Part shown: one piece after another, positions 24,310 through 35,500 of the stretch
Layout of the letters: the number at the start of each line of letters is the position of its first letter
Numbering within the stretch: position 1 is the stretch's first letter
Source of the DNA: Pratylenchus scribneri
Lineage: Eukaryota; Nematoda; Chromadorea; Rhabditida; Pratylenchidae
Direction: 5' to 3'
DNA length: 64,000 nucleotides
Assembly (NCBI GenBank): GCA_030063045.1
Contig: JAQSEB010000159.1
Coordinates: 248,001 to 312,000 of the forward strand
Notes under the pieces: generated by a model
The model's database searches: none
Told to the model about the DNA's origin: nothing
The model's input: only the letters and a program-made list of their open reading frames with translations
Made by a program: the position numbers and the translations under genes

Positions 24310-24615
24310 ATCTACCACAATTTATTTTATCGCATTGCAATAACATTGACAATATTAATAAACCAATAAATCATGAAGATAGAATTAATAATTTAAAAGT
24401 TAAATTAGATATTTTGAATAAATTTTTATGGAAATATAAACCAAATTATGTAAGAATATAACATTTATAAGGTGACTAATGGACGAAAAATTGAATGTTG
24501 GATTCACGGTAATGATTATGTAGGATCAATAATTATATTATTTGCAATTTTTAATTTAATAAATAGAATTTTTAAAAAGAAATTCATAAGTTTTTCAAGA
24601 TATGCTGATTATTGA
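24310..24615 (+). other. short unrecognised open segments
   Basis: Two adjoining open stretches: one with HEDRINNLKVKLDILNKFLW ending near 24458, and one from about 24472 to 24615 with KIECWIHGNDYVGS and a hydrophobic run. A join would need an intron of only about 22 bp, which is implausible. These are possibly remnants of a gene exon. Surrounding sequence from 24046 to 24748 shows nothing else except one copy of the dispersed CGAGACGCGTC motif at 24188-24203. Confidence 0.2.
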
Positions 24616-24882
24616 GAATAAAATTCAATGATTTTTTCATTGAGTATAATAGAGTTATTTTTTGATCATAAACAAAATTCAATTATAATCAATTTTTTAT
24701 TCGACTATAAAATTTTTAATTATAAAAATTAAGAATTATAAAGGATACTAATTTTTTTACCCAAAAATAATATTATTTTACCCAAAAAAATAATTTTTTG
24801 CCCAAAATGATTTCGCATATTTTTTTTACCCAAAAATAATATTATTTTACCCAAAAAAATATTTTTTTTACCGAAAATAATG

Positions 24883-25313
24883 GTGGCGGTCAATGGAATT
24901 AGGGAGGCGGTCAATGGAATGAGGGTGGCGATCAATGGAATGAGGGTGGCGATCAATGTAATGAGGGTGGCGATCAATGGAATGAGGGTGGCGATCAATG
25001 GAATGAGGGTGGCGATCAATGGAATGAGGGTGGCGATCAATGTAATGAGGGTGGCGGTCAATGGAATTAGGGTGGCGGTCAATGTAATGAGGGTGGCAGT
25101 CAATGGAATGAGGGTGGCGGTCAATGGAATGAGGGGGCGGTCAATGGAATGAGGGTGGCGGTCAATGGAATGAGGGTGGCGATCAATGGAATGAGGGTGG
25201 CGGTCAATGGAATGTGGGAGGCGGTCAATGGAATGAGGGTGGCGGTCAATGGAATGTGGGAGGCGGTCAATGGAATGAGGGTGGCGGTCAATGGAATGAG
25301 GATGGAGGTCCAA
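24883..25313. repeat. 21-bp minisatellite, second array
   Basis: About 20 copies of the unit seen at 19890-23203. They reproduce the variant order of the right-hand end of that array up to the edge GATGGAGGTCCAAAGTATTA. It therefore derives from that end by duplication, not by independent expansion. Confidence 0.85.
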
Positions 25314-25368
25314 AGTATTACCATATAATATTTCAACCTTAAATAACCGGACAATTTTATATGCCCCA

Positions 25369-26012
25369 CAGGGTGTCTATAATACCATATTTATATGGCA
25401 TTTGCCATGTTTTTGACCATCGCGCTAGATTTTTTCCATATTTTTGACTTTTGCCATATTTTGCCATATTTTTGAGATTTTAGCAATTTTTGCATAAAAT
25501 CTTTAAAATTTAATAATTTTTTAAATATTTTCTTATTCATGATTAAAAGACAAAAAATCTCAATTTTATCTCTAACTTAATAATTATATTTCCCTTTTTT
25601 TTCTTCTAATTCCTAAAGAAAAGAGATGTTAACAGAGAATCCCGAGGATATTGATGCCCTTTTTCTCGAATTTGCCACCTTTAAATCCCAATTGGAGCGA
25701 TTGAATAAAACGGCTTTTGCTAAGAGAAGTGTTGATGAGAAATGGACGGCTATTTTCAAAGATCCCAATTTTGTCCACCTAAAAATTCTCATTTCTAAAT
25801 TATTATCTATTTTTTCATCTAACGCATTTTGCGAATCTGTATTTTCCGTGGTCAAAAATGTGAAAACCATTGAACGGAACCAACTGAAAAAGAAATTACT
25901 TAATTCACTTGTCTCTATAAAATTCAATTCTGATTTTAATTGTCAACAATCCTATAATCTTTTTATTTCCAACCCGGAATTGCTTAAGAAAGTGAAGTTA
26001 TCGGATAAATAT
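25369..26012. mobile_element. truncated hAT copy
   Basis: Near-identical to 23260-23905, with the same left end and the same ATGCCCCA on its left side. It stops matching at about 26012, where unrelated repeats begin, so the right TIR is lost. The transposase remnant (25626-26030) lacks the base deletion of the first copy and reads further, into NPELLKKVKLSDKY. Confidence 0.8.
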
Positions 26013-26030
26013 ATCCCATGCCGCCCCTAA
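25626..26030 (+). pseudogene. hAT transposase C-terminal fragment, copy 2
   Basis: 134 residues carrying the same dimerisation-domain signature as 23508-23801 (LLSIFSSNAFCESVFSVV, then IERNQLKKKLLNSLVSIK). The final residues (IPCRP) are read from the adjoining repeat. It is still only the C-terminal quarter or so of a transposase. It overlaps no other gene. Confidence 0.75.
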
Positions 26031-26522
26031 CCATAACCCTATACCCCTAACTAAGCTTAATCCGGCTTAATCCCCACTATATCTACCTTAATCCCCTTAT
26101 ATCCGGCTTAATCGCGTGCATCCTCCGAGTCTTTATTACACTTTCCCGACTTTCACATGGCCTTCAGGGCCATTTCCCATCCATTTCGGGGCTTAATCCC
26201 CCTATATCCACCTTAATCCTCTATATCCGGATATATCCCGCGCATCTCTTTTTTGACTTCCGCGCACCCCTAGAATGTTATATAACCGTTTTATATCATT
26301 TACAACGTGAAAAATTAATTTTTATTAATTGTCGACAAAAAAATATTGTCTCAATTTTATATTTTAATTTATTTAGTGCAAAAAAGAAAAAAGACTAATT
26401 TCGTTTCGAAATTATTATTTTGGGTAAAAAAATATTTTTTTGGGTAAAATAATATTATTTTTGGGTAAAAAAATAATTACTCGAATTATAAATTTTTATT
26501 TCTGAATATTTTATACCAAATT

Positions 26523-29343
26523 TTAAACTGGAATAGTAAATTTAAATATCAAATAATCAAAATAATAGACTTGCAACAATTTTAATCGTAAATTTTTATT
26601 TTCCCTCAATTCTGACAATACATTTTCACGTTCTGTTCTTTTTGAAGTTGAATGTTTTGTACATTCTGCATTCAATTTTTGTTGGAAAAATGTAATATAA
26701 TTTTCTTGTACACCATTTTGTCGAAAGATTTTAAATAAATTATTAAACATTTCCAGTTGAGCATGTCCTCTATGTACAATGTATTTTATAATTTTAATTT
26801 TATTAAACAATGAGTTGAAATTGCATAGCCTGAAAAGATTAATGATTCTATTGATTAATTTAAATTTTTTCTATTAATATTTGACAATTAATAAAATTCC
26901 GACATCTGGAAAATAATAATAATAACAATTAATTAAATTTACTGTATTCTAGAAATAGTAATTTTAATTTTAAATATATTTCAATAATTGTATTCTTATC
27001 AATTAAGCATTCAATATAAACTGATTTTATTTATTAATATACGAAATTCATCCATCTATGGACTTTATATTTCTAGACTGAAAATAAACACACTATTTAG
27101 CTAAAGAAGCAAAGCATAATACTATTCTTAATCCTAATGCGATACCTAAATTAATGCTTGCCATAATCAAAGAATACAGTTTTTTACATCTGTTTCTTTG
27201 GCAGCAACATCCATATCCATATTCGAGTTGCAGCCTCGGGGACGGGGATCCCCGAAATCCGGGAATCCCCGAGCATTTCCCCCAAAAAACAACCCACAAC
27301 CCTAAAATTTTCCCCGAAAATTTCATCCCGGGAAAATCACCCCTGGATGTCCCCCGAAAATTTAATCCCCTTGACGGAGAATTCCCGTCCCCGCTTACAT
27401 GCCCGGACTTCCATTCCCGAAAATTTGGTTAGGTAAAAGATATTCGTTTTTTGCTAGTTTTGCATTAAATATAGACAATTTAAATTTTTCATATCAAAAA
27501 ATTTGTATTCCAACACAAAATATGATTTAAAATAGAGAAGATATAATAAAGATAAAATTAAATATTGAGTATAAAAAATCATTGATAAATGAATCATAAA
27601 TAAAAGGGTATTTAATATTTGAATTAGAAATTTTATTATGCTTGTTATTCTAATTTTTTATTGATTTTTATTGGATCATAAATTTATTCGACTTTGAATT
27701 TTTATTAAAAATCAGAGAAATTCAAATTATTCAAAAAATTTTCTCCGAATATGTTTCTTTGTATCTTATTGTCAAAAATGTGCTGTTTTCAGCATCCAAA
27801 TTAAATAAAATTTAAAAATTTTGTGGCACCTATCGGCACCACCGAATAATGGCATTTTATATATTAAAATATAAAGCAGCTAAAAATTTCTTGAAATGGT
27901 CGAAAAAATGCCGTTGATCAAATAGTATCTTTCCAAATTTTTCAAAGTTACATTAGCTTCCCATCTCTCTGTTTAAAAATTCTGATCTGTCTGATATTAA
28001 AGTGTATTTAAGGAAGAAAAATTACAAAGGGACTTATAATGAAGAATGATTATTAAGGGACCAAATTATCTGAACAATTAAAAAGCATGAAATTACCAAG
28101 AATTTTAAAATTTTAACCGCAAAATAAAAAATTTTAGTTATTTTTAAGCTTTTTTTAAATTTTATCTTAATCGCCGTTTTTATCCCCGGGGCCCCGGAGA
28201 ATTCCGAAAAATTCCTCGTGGCAACCCCGAACCCGAAAGAGTTGTCCCCGGGGAACCACCGATATGTTCCCAGAAAATTTGAACTCCGTAAATTCTTCCC
28301 CGAACTCATCCCCGTCCCCGGGGCTGCAATTCTAATCCATATCTTATATGTTATATCAAATGCAAATCTTTGATGCCCTTAAATTTACCAAGTCTGTGGA
28401 AAGAAATGATAATCATCATAGGTATGTTGATCAATAGGAACAGATGGGTCAAAAGTTAGAGCTCGCTCATATAGGCGGTCAATTAAACAGTTGAAATTTC
28501 CTTTGCAATTGTAGCAAATAAATGGAGTATCATTATAACTGGATTTAAAAAATGTACCTTTTTTGATTTCTTTTTTTTTGTATTATTAAAAAGTTAATAT
28601 TTGACGAAATTTCAAAAAGAATACGTCAGGCATTTATCCACATAAGAAGAAATCAGGCGTTCAATTGGATCCCTAATGAGAGTAAAAAAATAGTAATCCT
28701 CAAATTTATTCAATGTTTCATTATGAGACCAAACTTCCCAAATATTAGTTGTGTTACAAATGCTGCAAATTAAAAATAAATATAAGAAAAATTGTGAAAT
28801 AGTATTAATAAAGAAAAATACAAAAACTTTAACTTACGGACTGTTATAAAGGGTTTCATTCAAAATGTTGATATTCTTTTTTTTATATTCTTCAGGATAG
28901 TTTAAAAAACACATGATTGAACGCATTACAAGTGACATGCTTTTTTCAATCACGCAATAATTTAATTTATATTTATGAGCAAGCTAAAATAGAATAATAA
29001 GGAAATCATTCAGTAAATATTAATCCTTTTTCATAAAATGATTTATAATTTAAAATTTAAATAATCTTACTCGATATCGTCCAATGAAATTATTAAATGG
29101 TGGTATGCATTTTCCATAAATATTTTCATTTTTTGTTGTTGTATTCCAATGGCAAATTTCTTGAAAAGTGTTTGAATTTTGTCCATTATTATTATTTTTC
29201 AAATTTGAATTCATGCGAAACCAGCAATTTCGAATTAAAATTCCAATAAATGTAGTAATACAAATAATTACTAAATTTTTATTTTGTTTATATTCAATTA
29301 AATAAATAAAAATTACCAAAAAGATGGAAAATATTAACAGCAT
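26523..29343 (-). CDS. carbohydrate sulfotransferase (Sulfotransfer_2)
   Basis: Exons on the minus strand: 29343-29071, 28983-28838, 28762-28625, 28538-28389 and 26829-26523, giving about 337 aa with all phases consistent. Exon 1 has a hydrophobic N-terminal anchor (MLLIFSIFLVIFIYLI). Exon 2 contains NYCVIEKSMSLVMRSIMCFL, the 5'-phosphosulfate-binding segment of nematode carbohydrate sulfotransferases (usual form C-V-I-x-K-x-M-S). Exon 3 contains FFTLIRDPIERLISSYVDKC, the 3'-phosphate-binding segment for PAPS. Exon 4 ends HFFPQTW. Exon 5 continues LCNFNS and ends LLQVYYFDYLIF, the typical C-terminal tyrosine-rich block. The enzyme should transfer sulfate from PAPS to Golgi glycans or glycosaminoglycans. 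The last intron (1.56 kb) holds a TIR element at 27228-28335. The gene is head-to-head with the GT11 gene at 29987, with about 640 bp between their starts. Confidence 0.87.
27228..28335. mobile_element. GC-rich-ended TIR element in sulfotransferase intron
   Basis: The left end AGTTGCAGCCTCGGGGACGG is inverted at the right end as CCGTCCCCGGGGCTGCAATT. Sub-terminal sequence on both sides is full of CCCCGGGG, CCCGAAAATTT and ATCCCCG iterations, strikingly GC-rich for this window. The interior (about 27430-28180) is ordinary AT-rich DNA without a transposase. Flanking duplications are not clear because the similarity continues about 10 bp outside the GC-rich part. Confidence 0.7.
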
Positions 29344-29986
29344 TCTTTTTTTGAGTCATTGCAAATTAAAAATGTTTTTAATTGATACAAATAATTTTGT
29401 CAAATAATTCTTTTTTATGTTTTTAATTTTTATTCAAGATTTTATCTCATAACACAAATATTAATGCTGAATACAAGGAAAATTTCTCAATTATTCTTCC
29501 CTACTCTATCCAGTTATTCATTCAAAATTCATTCTGATATACGCGATAAAGCTGCCCCACATCTTATAGACTTTTGAGAGAATTGGATGAAATACATAAG
29601 AAATTTGGAAGAGGAATATAATGGAAATGGATATAGATTCAATAAATTTTAAAATAAAATTATTCGTGTAAAGCAATTGAGGATTAAAGCCAGTTGAGGT
29701 TTAAGTGTACTTTATGTTCCAATTTTTAATATTAATTTAATGTATAGCTTACGATTAGAATAAAGAATATAGTAAAATCTTGATTAAAATAAATAATAGT
29801 AAATTGCCTATATTATTTTTTTTATTCAATCTTTATTAATTTCTATTAAATTCATCTCAACAAATTATTACGTATGAATTTTTATTTTTAATTGTTAAAT
29901 TCGTAACAGAGATTTTATCAATCTTTTCAATTTAAAAATATTTTTTTCATACTAATCTTATTATAATAACTTTTTAAAGTTAAGAT
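29344..29986. promoter_or_regulatory. divergent intergenic region
   Basis: The spacer between the divergent sulfotransferase and fucosyltransferase genes must contain both promoters. No TATA box or other motif stands out in the AT-rich sequence, and no other gene is seen. Confidence 0.4.
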
Positions 29987-32475
29987 ATGCTATTGCGCTA
30001 TATTAATTTAATTTATTATTTATTATTCTTTATTATAATTATATTCTGTTTTTTTAACATATTTATAATCAAGAGCACTGATTTAACAGTAAATAATAAT
30101 AGTTCATATAATAAACAACAGGTAATATAACTAAAAAACTTTTAAAAATTTTATTTTCAATATCAATTTCGAAAAGATTAAATGTAGATTTATAATAAAA
30201 TTTATTTTGATTTTTTTGCAATAAAAATAATTTGAACAAATTTCTATCATAATTAATCAATAGTAGTTTGTTATAATTGTGAAAATTTTAATTAATAAAC
30301 AATAAGTGGATTTGTTTAAAAATTTAACAATTATAATTTTTAAGAAAAATTTTTTAAAAATAAAATCAAAAAAAATTTAATTTAAAATTTTTAATGCAGG
30401 AAGTTCTGTATAATAAATTATTGGTAAAGGATGACGAAATGTTTAAAAGAATGCAACCAGAATATGATAAATATATTTATACAATAATAATGGGTGGCGG
30501 CTTAGGCAATCAGGTTTTTGTATCATCTTATGCGAGTTGTAATTTTTGCTTTACAAAAAAATTATTTATATATAGCTAATTTATTTTGATTTTTGATTTC
30601 ACTCTTTTGAGTTGGTTAACTAAAAATATTCTATCAAAAAATTTTTTAGGATAAATTTATTTTTTTCGCCGATAAATTTAAATAATTCAATCTTTCCTAT
30701 GAAATTGTGAGATTTAAAATACAAAGATGTTCCGTTTTGCTTCTCTTTATGCAATTGGTTTGATGTTAAATAGAACGCCTGTATATTTAAATAATGAGGA
30801 AAAAATGCATGAAATTGAGAAAGAATTGGCAGCATCATTACCAAATTTTCATAAAAGGATTTATTATCTGGTATTTTTCTAATTATGTAGAGATAAAAAA
30901 AAAAGTAACAAAGAAAAATAATATTAGGGTATATTTGTTGATTGACAGAATCGAAAAAATTCATAAAATATGACATCGATATTTTATATTTTGTATTTTT
31001 AAATCAAAAAAATTAATATATAAGTTTATTCTTCATAAAGACACAGACTGGATTAAATTTTATAAAATAAATAAACATTTTTAATATCACAGCAGGATTT
31101 TTTTATCAGAATATAATTGAAGAATGAAAAGCTCCATTTATTTAAACTTTCTCCTTTAAGTTGCCTAATCATACAGAAACAATGGGTTATTTTCCATTGA
31201 CTAGCAGCTGCTGTGAATATAATGATCCAATAAAGTAAGGTTATAATTAATAAAATAAATATTATTTACTATAAAATCATTTTTTATATTTTGTATAAAA
31301 ATTGCAATTTTAATAACATGGTCGTCAAAAAATAGATTTAAGAGTTATTGGCATAAGAAATTTGCGTTCGAAATTATTTCTTTATTTTAGATATTTAAAA
31401 CAAAATTGAATATTTTTAAATATTCTAAATTTTAAATTATTATCAAAATCAATTAACAACGGATAAGTATATTTCATATAATAAAGCCATTAATATGTAT
31501 TAATTTAAAACTTTATTATAATAAAAATATTTATATTTTTCTAGACTCGTAGAATACAATCAACCAAGGATACTCATGCTTACGAAAAGAGGAAATTTCC
31601 AAAACTCCCAATTTTTTCACCATATCAGGACACGTATATTAGAGATATTTTCATTCAGCGAAGAAATTTTTTCAAATGTTAGCATTATTTACAATCAAAA
31701 ATTTAGGTATACACTAAATTAATAGTAATTTTAAGATATAAAATTTATTTTTTCCTTTATAAATTTATGCGAAGCATTTTTTATGTCTAATTTTTTTTAT
31801 TCAAAAGAAATAATTTATATTAATTAGATAGATTTTGACAATTTTCATAACCTGAAAAAATATAACAGCATTGTATGAAATTTAAATTAATCATTTTTAT
31901 GGATGACAATTTATATAAATTCTGTGTCCATACTCGGCGTGGTGATTTCATTGGAATGGGTGAATCAAAGCAGGAAGAAGTTCAATCCGCAATTAATCGT
32001 GTCATTAAGCATATTCCGAGATTATCGCGAATCCAGCATGTTACGCTGCTCCTTTTTGGTGAAGATAAACAATTTTTGCAATCATTAAAAATTCAAAAGG
32101 AGGTAAATATTGATTTTAATGGGTCACATATAGTATAAAATTTTAAAAATATTTAATAATATTTTTTCAGATAACTGGTTCAATTCATTATATTATTGAT
32201 TTGAAAATGAATCGTATAGAGGAATTGCATTTTGCGCAACGCACATGTGACCTTTTGTTAATTACTGCCTCACTATCCACATATGCTTTTTGGATGGGAT
32301 ATCTTATGCCAGAGGTTTTTATTTTTTTATAATTACTATATTAAAAAGGGAACTTTTTAAGGATCGTCCAATATTTTTTATAAGAAAACGAAATGATAAC
32401 CCCGACTTTCGCTCAGATACATTAAATCAATTGCCACCTGATTGGTTTCCAATTGAAAAGGAATGGCTAAAATAA
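29987..32475 (+). CDS. GT11 alpha-1,2-fucosyltransferase
   Basis: Complete 8-exon model: 29987-30121, 30400-30513, 30727-30870, 31161-31234, 31545-31677, 31869-32102, 32171-32314 and 32362-32475, 363 aa, all phases consistent. Exon 1 is a type II anchor (INLIYYLLFFIIIIFCFFNI). Exon 2 ends IIMGGGLGNQ. Exon 3 is MFRFASLYAIGLMLNRTPVY, the paired donor-binding block of GT11. Exon 6 has KFCVHTRRGDFIGMG and LLLFGEDKQFL. Exon 7 has CDLLLITASLSTYAFWMGYL. Exon 8 ends LPPDWFPIEKEWLK. All catalytic motifs, including HxRRGD, are intact, so this is a probable active GDP-fucose-dependent Golgi enzyme. Several acceptors are TTTAAG or ACAAAG, not TTTCAG. Exon 3 starts exactly at the Met of MFRFA, as in the other paralogues. 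Confidence 0.9.
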
Positions 32476-33149
32476 TTAATTATTACTTTTTCTTTTTTTT
32501 ATTTTTAAATATATTTTTGGCTATAAAGAAGCATTCACAAATTTAAATCAAACAATCTGATTGGCCGCAATTCTTTCCATTATTAATTCATTAACATGTT
32601 TTCCGCCATTCATTTCATTTAGAAATTTTATATAAATTCCGATAATTTTTCAGAAAAATTATGAAAATAAAAGGGATACAATATTGTCGGAATTCGTATA
32701 TTTTTGAGTTTCTGTCTAATTTCATTTCATTAGTCACCTATTCTATTGACCGACCATCATTCATTCCATTAAGCACTTACTATTAACAGCCATATTCTTA
32801 TATTAGTAACCTCAAATTATGAAATCTTTGTTTTCTTTTTTTCGCGATAACAAAAAAAATAATATATAAAAGAAGGATGCGCACCCGATCGTCTTTTGTT
32901 CTATCTAATTTCAAATTCCTTGATCTTCCGTTTACTTTTTTTTCATTTACATTTTTATTATTCTTTAGGGGGAGGGATTTGGGCTTCCATTATTTTTTGA
33001 ATTAGTAATTAAATTTGAACTGAAGATATGTTTATAGCCTTAGTTTAAAAAAATAAACTTGGAAAATAATTGATTTTTTGCATTTTATTGGAAATTGACA
33101 GTGAACTTGAAAAATGATTAATAAAAATAAATTATAAAATGATGTGCTG
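32476..33149. other. intergenic, nothing recognised
   Basis: 3' flank of the fucosyltransferase. AT-rich, with no gene, RNA gene or repeat that I can support. Confidence 0.45.
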
Positions 33150-33508
33150 TACGACAATTGGTAACGCGACATTTGGGGACGGAACGGTCTGACGTCAAAG
33201 GCCGTAAAGCTGAATGGCTAATTTATATGACATTTTATTTGGCATAAAATTAGCTAAAAAATGATATCAAAAGATTTGGCCAAAGTTGAATATTCACCGA
33301 ATTATGGCCAAAAAACAGTCAGAAATGAAATTTTAATTAAATCAACGGTTTTTAGGCCATAATCTGTGAATTGAATATTCAATTTTAGTCAAATCTTTTG
33401 ATATCATTTTGTAACTAATTTTATGTCTAATAAAATGTCATATAAATTGGCACTGCAGCTTTACAGCCTTTGACATAAGACCGTTCCGTCCCCAATTGTC
33501 GTAACACC
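33150..33508. mobile_element. MITE with about 90-bp TIRs
   Basis: The arms read ACGACAATTGG...GGGACGGAACGGTC...CAAAGGC...GTAAAGCTG...ATTTATATGACATTTTATT on the left and the inverted complement on the right (33415-33508). The left arm has a 14-bp insertion. The centre is also self-complementary around GATATCA / TGATATC. A partly decayed relative lies at about 56855-57165. Confidence 0.75.
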
Positions 33509-35500
33509 GATTTTATTCAATGAAAATATGAATATTAATTCAGCCAATAAATGGCTATATTCATTTATTAATAAACTATTCCATTTTAACTGCACGAAAA
33601 CACGACACAAACACAATTACAGTCAATTTTTGAGCAGAGCTAGGACAATTTTAATTTTAATTTGGATGTGTCCGGCTATTGCCTAAGGATCGAATATTGA
33701 ATTGCTGAGCAAAGAAATGGTTGTCCGTGGGGAAAAATACAAATAGAGCCTAGGTGGAAATGAGGGTGGGGTAAATAAATGAAAATATCCACCAAAATAA
33801 GTTTATCCGAGCAAAGTCAATTTGTGCGCCAAGTGCACCTTCCCGAATCCCGAAGAAATCAAAAGGATTCCAGCAATTCTGATTGAAATAATAAAAGCTT
33901 TCTTATTGTCAGGCTAGAGAATTAATATAAAAACAAGACTAAACAAATTAGTTGGAAAGAAAAATATTAAATCAAAATTTATGATGAAAATGGTATGAGC
34001 AATTTTCTGAACTCTATTCTTGTTAATTTTCAATCCAATCAAAATTATTATTTTAAAAATTAAATTGGCTTATTGGCTGGTATTGTGTGCCGTCCAATTT
34101 TTTTTGCTTCTTCATTATTATATAATAAAATACAGAATTTGATTCATATTTTGTGAAATATTTTAAATAGTTCTATTTCATATTCAAAAAATTTATTTTG
34201 TTCGCATTCGAAAAATATGTGGCAGTTTTAAAATAAAAGAGTTTTTGATGGATTTGAAAAAAGTGGTGAATGAAGGATCGAGACGAGAGTGTACATTTCC
34301 TTAAGAGTTTCTCTTCAATATCAATTAAAAAATCTGCATCAAAATAAAGCGAAAATCGGAAATTCACCTTAATGCTTGCTATTGCATTGCAATGCAAATT
34401 TAGATAGAATATTTACCTTTAATATAGAGAAATTCAGATAACTCAATAAAATTTGCTGAATTTAAATGAGCAAAATAACCAATTTTAAAATCTTGGATAT
34501 TTTTTACTTTCAATTTGGTAAAATTCTGGGCCCACTCATTAGAAATCTTACAAATTAAACTCTAATGCAGGGGCCACATTGGCCACAGAAATAAATGAAT
34601 TAAGACTAGAACTGAATTATGTTCGGTGCTTTTAGCATGAAACCATTTGAATTTTGTCTGATTGATCAAAGAAATTTCCCACCTCTTCTTGATTCAAATT
34701 TGATACATGGGATAGGGAAAGAGCATTGAGACCAATAAGGTCATCGGCGATGGCGAAACTCAGATAACTCAACAACATTTGATGAATTGAAATTTGAAAT
34801 GGCATTGATGCGCATTTCCCTCTCCATTTATTTTGCCCAAAACATTTGATTTCTAACAAATTTTTATTTCCGGGATCAACACAAAATCCAAATCTCAAGC
34901 AGTAAAATCCTAGCACACATAATCACAAATTCACAATCCCAAGATTCTAAAATTCGGTATCCTTCTTAATGCACCCAAAATCCCAATGCACTTTAAATCC
35001 AACACCCAATATTACTGATGAAAAATTGAAAATAATTTTTTTAAATATTTTATATACACCCGATTTTAATGGAAATTTGTATCAGACTAAAAAATGACGA
35101 AAAATTAAATCTATTAAATCGTTTTATATAATAAGTATTAATCTCAAGCTCTTTTTAGGGTCTGAGTCTACCCGAGATATGCTAACATAAGCTTTAAGCC
35201 ATAAATTTTAGCTTTTCATGCCAGTTTAAAAAAATTTTAGAACTTTCTTTTTTTAGGTGAATTCGTATTTACTTACCATATATCCGCCTTCTTTTGAACC
35301 AAAATTTTCAATCGAGGCAAGCAAGTAATTCAACAACAATCAGCAGCCTTTCTTCGGCATTGGTGCACGGTTGCACTTTATCCCTTTTAATATCCCCTTC
35401 TTCTGCTAAATTCCTCTTTATATTATATATGTGATTATAAAAGCAATATAATTTAAATTATTTCCATAATTTCAGAAAGTGCACTGAAATCAAAACAATA
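33509..35500. other. intergenic region, partial internal duplication
   Basis: No supported gene. The stretches around 34430-34480 and 34755-34800 share the CTCAGATAACTCAA-type sequence plus flanking similarity, suggesting a diverged tandem duplication. The minus-strand frame at 34632-34916 lacks an ATG at its start and any recognisable domain, and was not called. Confidence 0.4.

Larger units (their letters stand above)
24749..26480. mobile_element. composite TIR element carrying minisatellite and hAT copy
   Basis: AAATAATATTATTTTACCCA-type arms at 24749-24870 recur inverted at 26415-26480, giving terminal repeats of about 65 bp. Inside are, in order: a 21-bp minisatellite block (24883-25313), the same spacer that precedes the hAT copy at 23260, a hAT copy (25369-26012) truncated on its right side, and a stretch of TTAATCCCCCTATATCCACC-like repeats also found inside the element at 53208. 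It looks like a duplicated, captured mosaic. Confidence 0.6.

Noticed and set aside
34632..34916. Minus-strand 94-codon frame
   Set aside because: It begins with GTG with no ATG and has no domain, splice context or conserved counterpart.
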